A stretch of DNA of 64,000 nt from Bdellovibrionales bacterium (GCA_016713585.1 JADJOV010000001.1:496001-560000); one strand, 5' to 3'. Shown: positions 35,846 to 45,987, numbered from the stretch's first letter. Made by a program: numbers and translations. The notes: generated from the sequence alone by a model not told the origin.

Positions 35846-36385
35846 GTGAAAGTGGGAAGGTGTTTTTTCTGGTATGTTTCGCTTGGAGTATTATTGTCTT
35901 TTGCGACCGGAGCGAGCGCAGGTACGTATCGATTTAATAGGGCGCGAACAACCACAGCCCAAGAGTTTATTTTTTGCCAAAGAGTTTTGGGCGAAATTCT
36001 TGCGCCAGAGGGCTATGAGCTGGATCTCAATTCTCTGGATATCAGTGAAGAGGTGCCTATGCCTCCACTTCAGACTCCAGTCATTGTGGAAACCCCCGAA
36101 TTTGCGGTTCACACTGTTCTATTTCAAGTGACTCGCGAGGGGAAGAGGTTTCAAGGAATGACCTATTTGATCTTGATAAGTGTCCAAAAACTGAGTGCTT
36201 CAAATTTGAAGAGTCAGATCACAGTTAATTCAACCGCTCAAACACTCAGCAATTATGGTTGGGCTGATGCTTCGCAGACGACATTGTCGCTGGCGATAAG
36301 TCCTGAGTATCGTCTTTTCAAGGCTGAGATCCGTCCTCATGATTTAAATCTTCTTCCTGTGAGTCCGTCGATTCCTTTGAAATAG
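35846..36385 (+). CDS. Small secreted protein, unknown function
   Basis: GTG start with GAGGTGG ahead and a signal peptide ending near 'FATGASAGTYR'. The mature part of about 150 residues looks beta-rich. It follows the GNGGD protein by 12 bases and is probably part of the same operon. Its last 60 bases are duplicated at 38104-38163. No family was recognised. Confidence 0.65.
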   Translation: MKVGRCFFWYVSLGVLLSFATGASAGTYRFNRARTTTAQEFIFCQRVLGEILAPEGYELDLNSLDISEEVPMPPLQTPVIVETPEFAVHTVLFQVTREGKRFQGMTYLILISVQKLSASNLKSQITVNSTAQTLSNYGWADASQTTLSLAISPEYRLFKAEIRPHDLNLLPVSPSIPLK

Positions 36386-36425
36386 TGACCACCAGTTACC
36401 TGTTTTATTATTGTGGCCGGTCTAA
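36326..36425 (+). repeat. Left copy of a ~100-bp direct repeat (gene tail)
   Basis: The last 60 coding bases of the secreted gene plus 40 bases after its stop recur at 38104-38200. The coding part is identical and the flank differs by small indels. The two copies enclose the ATPase gene and an IS6 end. Confidence 0.85.
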
Positions 36426-36615
36426 GGAACTGTAGCGTCAATACACATATCTAGTTTTTCGATGTTTTCATAGGCTCACGAGTTTTCAGGGGCCGTCTGA
36501 AAAGAAAAACTTCGCCACGAGCTTGAGAGCTATCTCACTTCAAATGCAGTCTCTGCAGATTTGACCACTTCCAGTTCTTTGGGCGTCAAGTAAGTTAGGA
36601 AATCAAGGAGTCTGC

Positions 36616-37918
36616 TTAGACATGGAAAGAAGTTAGCCACTCCTGCGGAGTTAAAATATTTATTGTCATGCTCTGATTGGAAATACTTTCAGATTTATTG
36701 TGAGTGATAATATAGGATTCTTTTATCTTCAATTCTGTCATTGCCTCGATCAAAGAATTAATTTCACGATTTCTGGTGTCAACCTCTTCAATGGAGTAAC
36801 AGACATTAAGCAATAATTTCTTTTGCGGAACATAAAAATCAACTTCTTTGGCGGAGTCTGTTTTATAATAGAAGATCTCATTTTCATTAAAATATCTACG
36901 CAGTTCAAGGAAGATCAAATTTTCTAAGCGTCTCCCTATGTTGGTGCCAAAACTTCCAGAGATAAGTTCGACAAATCCCAAATCTCCAACATAAAGTTTC
37001 TTGGGATTAACTCTCTGAACCTGATAGGATCTGGAATAAATCGATATAAAGAAAACAGCATAGCAATCCGTTAGCCAATCAAACCAATTTGACAAATGGG
37101 CTCGTTGCACATCATAGCCCCTTGATTTAAGGATTTCTGTCATTTTTTTGATTGAAACCAAAGATGAAAAATAGTGAACGAGGGTATAAAATATTTCCCG
37201 AGCGAGTCTCGGATCGGAAATTTGATTCCTTTCTATGAGGTCCTTCAGCAAGAGGACTTCAAAATAGCTTTGCAAAATTTTTCGTTTCAAAGTGGCAGTT
37301 TTTGATAGGTAAACTTCCGGAAAGCCTCCCCATTTTAGCTGATCGGAAAGCTCTCTGATCAGCTGCCCTTGAGCGTTCGTAGAGGATTGCTTATCTAGAG
37401 TTTTGACTTTCATCATTTCATGAAAGCCAAAGGGAAACATTTCGTAGCTGATGACGCGTCCTCGTAATTCTGTACTAATCTCTTTAGATAGGAGTTTGGC
37501 AGAAGATCCAGTCATGAAGACCTGAGCGTGTTTAGTCTCAATCAGCCTGTTAACAAAAAGAGACCAGTTTTCCACATTTTTTGAATTTCATCAAAAAAAG
37601 ACAAAATACTTCTCGCGGGTTTGCCCTTTTTGATTTGACAAGTACACCTTAAGTATTTGATTCAAATCTTTCGTTGTGCTTCCTGCCAATCTATCGTCAG
37701 AAAAATTGATAACCAATGGCTTGATAGGTTGGCCCGCCAAACCTTGATAAAATTGTTTCAAGAAATGTTGATTTTCCGGATCTTCTGATTCCCGTAATCA
37801 CAACACCTTTTCCAGAAATGTACTCAATCGACTGCTCTCGATGAATATGCAGAGCCCCTTCCTCAAGAAAGGAATCCAAATGATCTTGAAGAATTTCCTT
37901 AATCGTGCGGTCTTCCAT
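36616..37918 (-). CDS. AAA ATPase with DUF4143 domain, at least three indels
   Basis: The N-terminal piece has Walker A 'GIRRSGKST'. After a two-base loss near 37765 another frame reads 'HFLKQFYQGLAGQPIKPLVINFSDDRL'. It ends at one extra T near 37593-37599 and one missing A near 37575-37581. Correction gives 'YFVFFDEIQ..ENWSLFVNRL' (Walker B) and joins the long last piece, which holds 'VFMTGSSAKLLSKEIS', 'LRGR' and the C-terminal nuclease-like 'KEVDFYV'. This is the family of transposon- and plasmid-linked ATPases with a DUF4143 end. It may be a real pseudogene, since three changes in 1.3 kb is many even here. Confidence 0.75.
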
Positions 37919-38042
37919 GCTGAGTCGAGTTTCTATCAAGTTGTATAGATTTACAACAACATTTGCATAAAAGTTGGTGGAAATTTATACAACATTTGTA
38001 TCTCATTAAAAACATTCTGTTTTTTTGTGCCATCACCGAAGA

Positions 38043-38102
38043 CCAGGGGACTCAAGGCTGAACGCCACAACCTGGACTTATTTGAAATCAACGCAACAGA
38101 AC
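38043..38102 (-). mobile_element. Solitary end of an IS6-family element
   Basis: Read leftwards from 38102 the sequence is GGTTCTGTTGCGTTGATTT and continues like the left end of the IS6 copies at 49094 and 49880. The transposase is absent. The duplicated gene tail begins two bases to the right. Confidence 0.65.
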
Positions 38103-38103
38103 C

Positions 38104-38200
38104 GAGATCCGTCCTCATGATTTAAATCTTCTTCCTGTGAGTCCGTCGATTCCTTTGAAATAGTGACCAGTTATCCGTCTTATTTTTGTGGCCGGTCTAA
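38104..38200 (+). repeat. Right copy of the ~100-bp direct repeat
   Basis: It matches 36326-36425 and starts directly beside an IS6 end. It carries the last 20 codons and stop of the secreted gene but no start. The gap 37919-38384 holds only this copy and the IS end. Confidence 0.85.
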
Positions 38201-38384
38201 AGAGCAAAAAATTTGAAGGGCGTGGCCAGCCTATTTTGGGAGGCAATTTGTAGCCACCTGTGCGGCTGCGCTTCCAAAGGAAATATTTTTTTGTCGACAT
38301 CAGTGCCAAACTTAGGGCACAACCCTGGGGGCTTTGAAATTTTGATTTCCGGGCCTTTACCTATCTCTAATGCGAGGTCACCCA

Positions 38385-39725
38385 ATGAAAAAGTTAGCAG
38401 TAGTTTCTAGTATAATCTTAAGTGTGAGCATTTTGCTTGGCGGGGCTCTGAGCCATGCCGCTGATATGGATTACGACCTATATTTTAGAACACCGGTTGG
38501 CACAAACGGATCAGGCGGTAAGCACATTCCATTGAGCAATCCAGGAAGTCGTGGAAATGAATTCCGTTTGGGCAATGAAACTGCCTATGGTGAAGCTTCT
38601 TTTACTGGTCATGCTCTGAGGGGGAAGGCGAAGAGTGATCCTTTTTTTAATGCAAACCTGACCTTTGCCTATGATCCAGCGATGAACTCTCAATATAATG
38701 ATACCTCAGCGACGGGTGATCGCACGTATGTCGTACAGGCTTTCGTCAAAGGTGGAAATATTGATAATCAACGATTCAGCTACTGGGCCGGCAAACGATT
38801 TTATCGAGATGCAGATATTTTTATGAATGACTTTTTTTACTTTGCCAACATGAGGGGAAACGGCGGAGGAATTGAAGATATTCAACTGAGTAATGGAACT
38901 TTGTCCGCGGCCTGGCTTCAATATTCAGATCGCACCCTCACTAGTTCGACCATTGGGCTGCCAGCCAAGCAGGCCCTTGATCTGCGTTGGAAAGACTTCA
39001 CCTTTGCGACAGATGAAAAATTAATGTTTTGGTTGGCTCAGGCAAACACGGCTCCAGGAACAGGGGCAACCTCTACGGGAGCTGCTGTCGATTTTCAGGC
39101 GGAAAGTGGAACCGCAGCGGGTGTTCGTTGGACGCATAGTGAAGGCCAAAGCACAAATAACCTAGCTTTTGTTTATGGAACCTCCATTATGGAGAATTTC
39201 GAGCTTGATAATACAGCCTATGCGGTGACAGGAGCCAATGTTTCAAAGAAGAATCGATGGCGCCTGGTCAACAACTACAACACAGAGCTTAATGCAAAAT
39301 GGGCCTTTAACGCAGCTGCTATCATTGAGACTGCTGATAATGGGCAGTCTTCTAACAGCAAAAGCCATTGGTACAGTGTTGGAATTCGTCCTTTGTATTA
39401 CTTCTCAGACCATTTTCATTTAGCAACTGGAATCGGGTATTCCCTTGTGGGTGCTGATTCTGAAGTCTCCACAACGACAGGCACTAAACCTGGAGATCGC
39501 TCGCTCATGAGAATTACAGTTGCTCCACAAGTGGCCATTGGGAAGGGGTTCTATAAGCGACCAGTCATTCGAACCTTCGTAACCTATACTAGTTGGAACG
39601 ATGCAAATAAAGATCTTGGTAACACCGAAAGCCTTGTGGCCAAGCTGAATGCAGGTGGAAATCGGGCTATGAATAACAAAGACAGCGCAGTTCAATTTGG
39701 TGTTGAAGGCGAGATTTGGTTTTAG
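38385..39725 (+). CDS. LamB/maltoporin-like outer-membrane porin
   Basis: The signal peptide ends 'GGALSHAAD'. The mature barrel has 'FSYWAGKRFYRDADIFMNDFFYF' and 'NGGGIEDIQL', the pattern of LamB-type sugar porins (in which a Tyr/Trp 'greasy slide' and the 'GRRFYxRxDIHxxDFFYW' block are conserved), and ends in Phe (EGEIWF), as required for barrel insertion. GAGG lies eight bases before ATG 38385. A strong terminator follows, so it is a single-gene unit. The sugar is not known. Confidence 0.85.
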   Translation: MKKLAVVSSIILSVSILLGGALSHAADMDYDLYFRTPVGTNGSGGKHIPLSNPGSRGNEFRLGNETAYGEASFTGHALRGKAKSDPFFNANLTFAYDPAMNSQYNDTSATGDRTYVVQAFVKGGNIDNQRFSYWAGKRFYRDADIFMNDFFYFANMRGNGGGIEDIQLSNGTLSAAWLQYSDRTLTSSTIGLPAKQALDLRWKDFTFATDEKLMFWLAQANTAPGTGATSTGAAVDFQAESGTAAGVRWTHSEGQSTNNLAFVYGTSIMENFELDNTAYAVTGANVSKKNRWRLVNNYNTELNAKWAFNAAAIIETADNGQSSNSKSHWYSVGIRPLYYFSDHFHLATGIGYSLVGADSEVSTTTGTKPGDRSLMRITVAPQVAIGKGFYKRPVIRTFVTYTSWNDANKDLGNTESLVAKLNAGGNRAMNNKDSAVQFGVEGEIWF

Positions 39726-39737
39726 TTCTGTCCACGT

Positions 39738-39768
39738 CGGCCGATCACTTGATCGGCCGTTTTTTTTT
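39738..39768 (+). terminator. Rho-independent terminator after the porin gene
   Basis: A perfect inverted repeat CGGCCGATCA/TGATCGGCCG (39738-39759) with a two-base centre is followed by nine T. It ends the porin transcript 13 bases after its stop. Confidence 0.93.
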
Positions 39769-39921
39769 AAGATTTGACAGAGTTTTGAATATTCACTCTA
39801 CAAATTGACACCTAGTCTGAGTCCTTTCTTGACTCTCATCGTTGTTGATTCTATTTCTGGCTCAGGTTTTGCTTTGCAGGCGATGGGAACTCACTTAATC
39901 TGCCCGCAATGAAGGAGCGTT

Positions 39922-41559
39922 ATGAGATATCAGCAGTTTTATGGCTTTTTGAGATCAAATGGAGTCAAGTTGACTCTAACTGTTCTGCTTGCCCTAGGTG
40001 CCTTTTGGGTGCATTTGGCGCCTGCCTTAGCCACAACGAACCAGGTTGTGAAGATAGCCTTACTTGGTGAGCCTCCAAACTTAAATTCGACCAAGGCCAC
40101 GGATGCAGATAGTTTTTTTATTATTGGGCATACGATGGAAGGTCTGACACGCTATGATCAGGCTGGCAACATTGTTCCCGCAGTTGCTGAAAAGTGGGAA
40201 ATTAACGATAAAACTGCAACGTTCAAAATTCGCAAAGATGTCAAATGGGCCGATGGAAGCCCAATCACTGCCAAGGATTTCGTTTTTTCTTGGAGAACCG
40301 TGGTCGATCCGAAAATAGCTTCGGAATATTCATTTTTACTTTATCATATAAAGAATGCTGAAGCCATTAATACCGGTAAGAAGCCTATTCAAGAGCTCGG
40401 CGTCGTTGCTAAGGATGATCACACTCTTGAGGTGACCTTCGAAAAGCCTTGTGGATACTTTCTAGCTTTGACAACGTTTCCAACTTACATGCCCGTGAAG
40501 GAGTCATTCTTTAAGGCCCAAAATGGTAAGTTTGGGGCGGAAGCTTCAAATATTCTTAGCAATGGTCCTTTTAAGCTAACAAGTTGGGTGCATGGGGCGT
40601 CGCTTCGTCTCGAGAAAAATCCAAATTATTGGGATGCTAAATCAATCACTTTAGATGCGATCGATATTCCCTACATCACTCCAAATGAAGGGACCCGATT
40701 TAATCTTTTCAAAACTGGAAGAATTGATACTCTCGGATTGACCAAAAATATCCTTCAGGATGCTCAACGTGAAAAGTTTAAGCTGAATAAGTTTGCTGAC
40801 GGCACTTTGTTTTTTATGCGTTTTAACTTTCGAGAGGGTCGCCCCACAGCAAACAAAAACTTACGACTAGCTTTGGCGAAGGTTTTAAACACAAATGATT
40901 TTATCAGTAAGGTGATCGGTATTCCTGGCACCTTAGAGGGGACCGGACTGATCCCCTCATTTCTTCAGGGGGCCACTAAGCTCTTTCGCAAAGAATACCC
41001 CATTGCCGCTCGAAGGCAAAACTTAGCCGAAGCAAAAAAGCTCATTGCTGACGCAAAAAAAGAGCTTAAACTTACCGGCCCGCTAAGTTTGGTTTGGTTG
41101 ACTGGTGATACGCCTGTCGCAACGAGCGAGGCTGAATATTTTCAAGGACTTTTTAAGACCCACTTAGGCATTGATCTAAAAATCGACAAACAGATCTTTA
41201 AACAACGACTAGCCAAGGCAAGTGCTGGGGACTTTGATATCGAATCGGCTGGTTGGGGTCCTGATTATGCTGATCCAATGACCTTTGCCGATCTTTTTAC
41301 AACTTGGAATAACAACAACAACGGAAAGTGGGAGAATAAAGAATACGATGCATTTATTCGCAAAGCCATGAATACCGTGAAGCCTAAAGAACGAATGGAT
41401 GCCATGGCTGCAGCTGAGAAAATTCTACTAGAAGAATTTCCGATCATTCCAACCTACGAACGGACAGTTATTTATACTCAGGCGGATCGCCTGACAGGTG
41501 TTGTGAGAAGATCTGTTGGTTTTGATCCGGACTTTACTCGAGCTAAGATAATCAAGTAA
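39922..41559 (+). CDS. oppA: Oligopeptide-binding protein OppA
   Basis: Periplasmic SBP family 5 protein, 545 residues. The signal segment is 'LTVLLALGAFWVHLAPALATT'. 'EPPNLNSTKATDADSF', 'VKWADGSPITAKDFVFSWRTVVDPK' and 'ILSNGPFKLTSWVHGASLRLEKNPNYWDA' are typical OppA blocks, and 'GWGPDYADPMTF' the peptide-site block. AAGGAG stands before the ATG. It heads an oppABCDF operon and probably takes up peptides. Confidence 0.93.
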   Translation: MRYQQFYGFLRSNGVKLTLTVLLALGAFWVHLAPALATTNQVVKIALLGEPPNLNSTKATDADSFFIIGHTMEGLTRYDQAGNIVPAVAEKWEINDKTATFKIRKDVKWADGSPITAKDFVFSWRTVVDPKIASEYSFLLYHIKNAEAINTGKKPIQELGVVAKDDHTLEVTFEKPCGYFLALTTFPTYMPVKESFFKAQNGKFGAEASNILSNGPFKLTSWVHGASLRLEKNPNYWDAKSITLDAIDIPYITPNEGTRFNLFKTGRIDTLGLTKNILQDAQREKFKLNKFADGTLFFMRFNFREGRPTANKNLRLALAKVLNTNDFISKVIGIPGTLEGTGLIPSFLQGATKLFRKEYPIAARRQNLAEAKKLIADAKKELKLTGPLSLVWLTGDTPVATSEAEYFQGLFKTHLGIDLKIDKQIFKQRLAKASAGDFDIESAGWGPDYADPMTFADLFTTWNNNNNGKWENKEYDAFIRKAMNTVKPKERMDAMAAAEKILLEEFPIIPTYERTVIYTQADRLTGVVRRSVGFDPDFTRAKIIK

Positions 41560-41590
41560 CTGTTGAGATTTATTTGGAGGAGCTTCAAGG

Positions 41591-42536
41591 GTGATCAAGT
41601 ACATTCTTCAGAGATTATTCAGTGGATTAGTGACTGTTTTTTTTGTGGCAACATTCACATTTTTTGCTATGCACGCCGTTCCCGGGGACCCTCTCATGCG
41701 TGGAAAAGCAGTCAGTCCGGAAGTTCGCGCAAATCTTGAGGCCCTCTATGGGTTGGATAAACCAATTGCTGTTCAGTACGGAAAGTTTCTACTCAATATG
41801 GTGAAGGGTGATTTTGGAATTTCTTTCACCCAACAAAATCGCTCAGTCAACGACATCATTCGGGACTCTTTTCCAATTTCTGCGACGCTGGGACTATTGG
41901 CAATTATTTTTGCAGCGGTTGGTGGTGTGACCTGGGGGGCAATTGCGGCAATCAATCGCAATCGTCTTTCTGACCGCGTGATTATGTTTGCAGTGATTCT
42001 ATTAGTCTCTGTTCCAACCTTTGTTTTTGGGGCCATGGGGCAGCTGGCTGTCTCTGAGCTAAATCAGAAATTTGGCATCGATTTTTTACCAATTGCAGGT
42101 TGGGGGACGCTTAGTCATATGTTGCTGCCTGCCTTGGTTCTAGGGCTGGGAACGATGGCCTTTTTGGCCCGTCTCATGCGATCAAGTATGCTTGAGGTTG
42201 TCACTCAGGATTATATTCGAACAGCAAAGGCCAAGGGGCTTCCCACTTTGCGGATTTTTGTTCGCCATCAATTACGGAATGCGATTCTTCCAGTTATTAC
42301 ATTCCTTGGTCCAAGTATTGCGGCAATTACCACAGGCGGATTTGTGGCAGAGGTCATTTTTGCGATCCCTGGCTTGGGTCGCTACTTTGTTCAAGCGGTT
42401 CAGCAGCTTGATTACACGGTCATTATGGGTCTGACTGTGTTTTTACGGAGCGTATCTTGTTTTTATGGTTATAGTTGTAGATATTCTTTACGGTTTTATT
42501 GATCCAAGAATTAAGCTGAGTAAGGCTGCGGGGTAG
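41591..42536 (+). CDS. oppB: Oligopeptide permease OppB, one frameshift near the end
   Basis: Six-helix permease. 'TFFAMHAVPGDPLMRGK', 'GLDKPIAVQYGKFL' and the EAA loop 'QDYIRTAKAKGLPTLRIFVRHQLRNAILP' identify it. An extra T in the run at about 42440-42444 changes the last 18 residues. Without it the protein ends with '..FMVIVVDILYGFIDPRIKLS' and a stop at 42534-42536, as the family does. An indel in sequence is more likely than a real change. The GTG start has GGAGG upstream. Confidence 0.9.
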
Positions 42537-42554
42537 CGATTTGTGGAAGAACAG

Positions 42555-44012
42555 ATGACTCAATCAAAATCACCTCCAGGCTCACTCCCACATAATCAGC
42601 CATCAAGTGCTGCTCTGGGTGCATCTTTAAATCAGTTTACAGCGAATGACTTTTTGCCGGCCAACCGGGCTGGATTAACCAGCGGTTTATCCAGGCCATC
42701 CCTTTCCTATTGGCAAGATGCTTGGCGACGTCTGAGGAAAAATAAGCAATCATTGGCTTCGCTCTTTGTGGTTTCATCCTTATTGGCTTTTGTTTTTTTA
42801 GGACCCCTCGTTTGGACTGTGGATCCAAACCATCAAGATCAGACTCAGATTTCAATTGGTCTATCAATGGGAGCCACCGCTATTGTGATTGGAGATCGGA
42901 ATGATTGGCCTGGGCTTGATGCTTCACCGATTCCAGCAATCGAGGAATCAACTCAAGAATTGGGCGCACCTGCAAATTTGCGAACAGTCGACGTGGTTTC
43001 TACCCTTGGGGTTCGACTGGCCTGGGACCCTGTGCCCGGGGCTGCCGCCTATGCGATTTATCGAAACGAAATTGCGCCAGAGCCTGATCGTCTAGGAGTT
43101 CCACTGGGAAGTACGCAAGCTCCAGAAAGAGTCTCCTATGAAGACAATGAAAGCCTTCAGACTCGTCGATATTATTACTCTGTTGTGGCTGTTAACGCAG
43201 CCGGAGTTGAATCGACTTCGGCGAGCACTTTGGATTTGGATCTAAAGCCCGGAATGAGCTTGGACTTGGCTCAGGAAACAAAAGCAGATGCTAAAGAGGG
43301 CGATATTATTGCGCTCAGAGCAGCGCCACTAGGTACGGATTCTTTAGGTCGAGACCTTCTGGCTCGTCTCATGTTTGGTGGAAAGATATCAATTTTCATT
43401 GGATTGTTTGCAGCGTTTTTGGAGACCCTCATAGGCGCCATGATCGGTGGAATTTCTGGTTTTTTTGGTGGCCGGATTGATAACTATATTATGAGAGTCA
43501 CTGATTTTGTTTTGGGCTTGCCTTTTCTTTTATTTGTTATCTTGTTGAAAGTCGCCATGGGGATTGGGCCTGGTGAAAGTGGAATTACCGCCTTAATTAT
43601 CGCATTAGTTGTTTTATCGTGGCCAGGTGCTGCCCGTTTGGTGCGAGGTCAAGTCCTTCAAATGCGAGAGTCAGAATTTATTCATGCAGCCCGTATGATG
43701 GGGGCCCGGCCTAGTTATTTATTGATGCGTCATATGTTCCCTAATTTGTTGGGAATTCTCTTAGTGTCGCTAACATTTAATATTCCTTCGGCAATTTTTG
43801 CTGAGGCCTTTCTTTCATTTATTGGCTTGGGTGTTGCAGCCCCGGCGGCCTCTTGGGGGAGTTTGTGTAATGATTCTATCCAAAATATTTTGACCCACCC
43901 TCATGAATTCCTCGCACCGGCAATCACAATTAGTTTGACGGTTTTGGCATTCAATCTTTTGGGGGATGGTTTGCGAGACGCCCTGGACCCTAAAATGCGA
44001 GCCAACGAGTAG
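42555..44012 (+). CDS. oppC: OppC-type permease with an extra periplasmic fibronectin-III-like domain
   Basis: The C-terminal half is a normal OppC: 'LGTDSLGRDLLARLMFGGKIS', EAA loop 'SEFIHAARMMGARPSYLLMRHMFPN' and 'LLGDGLRDALDPKMRANE'. Unlike normal OppC (about 300 residues) this one has 485. A 60-residue polar N-terminal extension precedes helix 1. Between helix 1 (about 72-93) and the conserved LGTD block (from about 263) lies a 165-residue insert. It includes 'LRTVDVVSTLGVRLAWDPVPGAAAYAIYRNE' and 'YYYSVVAVNAAGVES', the strand pattern of a fibronectin type III domain. Start ATG 42555 has GGAAG; GTG 42543 is an alternative. Confidence 0.9.
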   Translation: MTQSKSPPGSLPHNQPSSAALGASLNQFTANDFLPANRAGLTSGLSRPSLSYWQDAWRRLRKNKQSLASLFVVSSLLAFVFLGPLVWTVDPNHQDQTQISIGLSMGATAIVIGDRNDWPGLDASPIPAIEESTQELGAPANLRTVDVVSTLGVRLAWDPVPGAAAYAIYRNEIAPEPDRLGVPLGSTQAPERVSYEDNESLQTRRYYYSVVAVNAAGVESTSASTLDLDLKPGMSLDLAQETKADAKEGDIIALRAAPLGTDSLGRDLLARLMFGGKISIFIGLFAAFLETLIGAMIGGISGFFGGRIDNYIMRVTDFVLGLPFLLFVILLKVAMGIGPGESGITALIIALVVLSWPGAARLVRGQVLQMRESEFIHAARMMGARPSYLLMRHMFPNLLGILLVSLTFNIPSAIFAEAFLSFIGLGVAAPAASWGSLCNDSIQNILTHPHEFLAPAITISLTVLAFNLLGDGLRDALDPKMRANE

Positions 44013-44029
44013 AACCGGAGACCGAGCCA

Positions 44030-45037
44030 ATGAGTGAAAACGTTCTCGAAGTTAAGGATTTGAAGGTTGAATTCGACACCTACGGAGGTGTTGTTCAAGC
44101 TGTTCGCGGAGTCCATTTTCAAGTTCAAAAAGGCAAAACACTTGCCATTGTGGGTGAATCCGGTTGTGGAAAATCTGTTTCGATTCAATCCATTCTGGGG
44201 CTAATTCCGACGCCCCCTGGACGAATCACCTCTGGTTCAGCAAAACTGAATGGTCAGGAGCTGATGGGACTGCCATTGAAGGAACTTAACAAGGTTCGTG
44301 GAAATAATGTTGGAGTCATTTTTCAAGATCCAATGTCGTCTTTAAATCCAACAATGACTATTGGGGAGCAAATTTCTGAAACTCTCCGCTATCACAAGGA
44401 TGTCTCGAGAAAAGAAGGGCGAAGACGAGCCATTGAACTTCTTGGTAAAGTTCAGATTTCTGAAGCTGCGTCCAGGGTCGATAGCTATCCATTTCAATTT
44501 TCAGGCGGGATGCGCCAACGAGTCATGATTGCGATGGCTTTGGCCTGTGAGCCAGAGCTACTTATTGCTGACGAGCCAACGACGGCCCTTGATGTCACGA
44601 TTCAATCTCAAATATTGAATCTACTTAAAGACCTTCAAAATCAAAGTCATATGGCTTTGATTTTGATTACTCATGATCTGGGAGTTGTCGCCCGCATGGC
44701 TGATACGGTGTCTGTGATGTATGCAGGACAAGTTGTTGAGCACGGCACAGTGGATGATATTTTCTACCGTTCTACTCATCCATATACTTCAGGTCTCAGG
44801 GCCGCCCTCCCAACGCGAGAACGGAATCGGCAAAAACTCATTCCGATCGATGGTGCTCCACCAGATTTGTTTAGTCCGCCAAAAGGGTGTGGCTATTTTG
44901 CCAGATGTCCTTCTGCGATGAATATCTGCGAAAACAGGAATCCCCCTGAATTTGTCAATTCGACCTCTCACTATGGACGTTGTTGGTTAGCACAAAAGAA
45001 TTCAATGACCCCAATGCCAACAGAAGGAGTTTTATAA
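44030..45037 (+). CDS. oppD: Oligopeptide transport ATPase OppD
   Basis: ABC ATPase, 335 residues. Walker A 'GESGCGKSVS', Q loop 'VIFQDPMSSLNP', signature 'FSGGMRQRV', Walker B 'LLIADEPTTALD' and the H-loop 'LITHDLG' are complete. The C-terminal Cys-rich oligopeptide/dipeptide extension 'GCGYFARCPSAMNICENRNPP' is present. It ends directly at the start of the next ATPase gene. Confidence 0.95.
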   Translation: MSENVLEVKDLKVEFDTYGGVVQAVRGVHFQVQKGKTLAIVGESGCGKSVSIQSILGLIPTPPGRITSGSAKLNGQELMGLPLKELNKVRGNNVGVIFQDPMSSLNPTMTIGEQISETLRYHKDVSRKEGRRRAIELLGKVQISEAASRVDSYPFQFSGGMRQRVMIAMALACEPELLIADEPTTALDVTIQSQILNLLKDLQNQSHMALILITHDLGVVARMADTVSVMYAGQVVEHGTVDDIFYRSTHPYTSGLRAALPTRERNRQKLIPIDGAPPDLFSPPKGCGYFARCPSAMNICENRNPPEFVNSTSHYGRCWLAQKNSMTPMPTEGVL

Positions 45038-45987
45038 ATGCCACTCCTTGAACTTAAAAATCTAAAAAAGCATTTTCATCTAGATAAACATCGAACTCTT
45101 CATGCCGTTGACGGGATTAATCTTTCAATTAAGGAAAATGAGATCGTTGGTTTGGTGGGAGAATCCGGCTGCGGAAAATCCACTCTTGGGCGAACAATCG
45201 CGGGTCTCTATGATAAGACTGATGGTGAAATATTCTACCGAGGGACTCGGCTGCCTCAGAGTTATTCTTCTAACGATTTTGCAAGACTGTCACAGGATAT
45301 TCAGATGATCTTTCAGGATCCCTACTCATCGTTGAATCCACGAATGACCGTAAAGGAAATTATTGCTGAAGGACCGCGATTGAATGGGCTATGGAAGCCA
45401 AGTGAGATCACTGAAAAAGTCAGTGAGTCTTTGACTCGAGTGGGTCTTGCGCCGGATCATATGTCCCGATACCCCCATGAATTTTCTGGCGGACAACGGC
45501 AGCGAATTGGAATTGCCCGGGCACTAGCTCTTCAACCAAAATTTATTATTTGTGACGAGCCAATTTCTGCACTCGATGTTTCTATTCAGGCCCAGATTAT
45601 TAATTTACTCGGAAGCCTAAAGGAAAAATTTGGTTTAACTTTGTTGTTTATTGCGCACGATCTTTCTATGGTTCGATATATTTCAGACCGTATGGCTGTC
45701 ATGTACCTTGGAAGTATGATCGATTGGGCCCAGCGGACGAAGTTTACTATAATTCCCTTCATCTTTATACTCAGTTGCTCGTTGGTTCAAACCCTGAGCC
45801 TGATCCAGAGAGGGAGCGTGCCAGACCTCACACGGCTTTGACTGGTGAAATTCCAACTCCGCTGAATCTAAAAGCAGGTTGTCGTTTTGCAGGTCGTTGT
45901 CCAAAGGTTGAGGATCGCTGCCGATCCGTGACCCCTGAATGGCGTGAAATTCGACCAAAACATTTTGTCGCCTGTCATTTGGTTTAG
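45038..45987 (+). CDS. oppF: Oligopeptide transport ATPase OppF, one frameshift
   Basis: Second ABC ATPase: Walker A 'GESGCGKSTLGRT', 'IFQDPYSSLNPRMTV', signature 'FSGGQRQRIGIARAL', Walker B 'FIICDEPISALD'. A missing base near 45722-45725 breaks the frame at 'YLGSMI'. The other frame continues 'GPADEVYYNSLHLYTQLLVGS' and ends with the oligopeptide-transport Cys block 'GCRFAGRCPKVEDRC'. Together they give a normal length near 317. The ATG follows the OppD stop without a gap. Confidence 0.9.
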
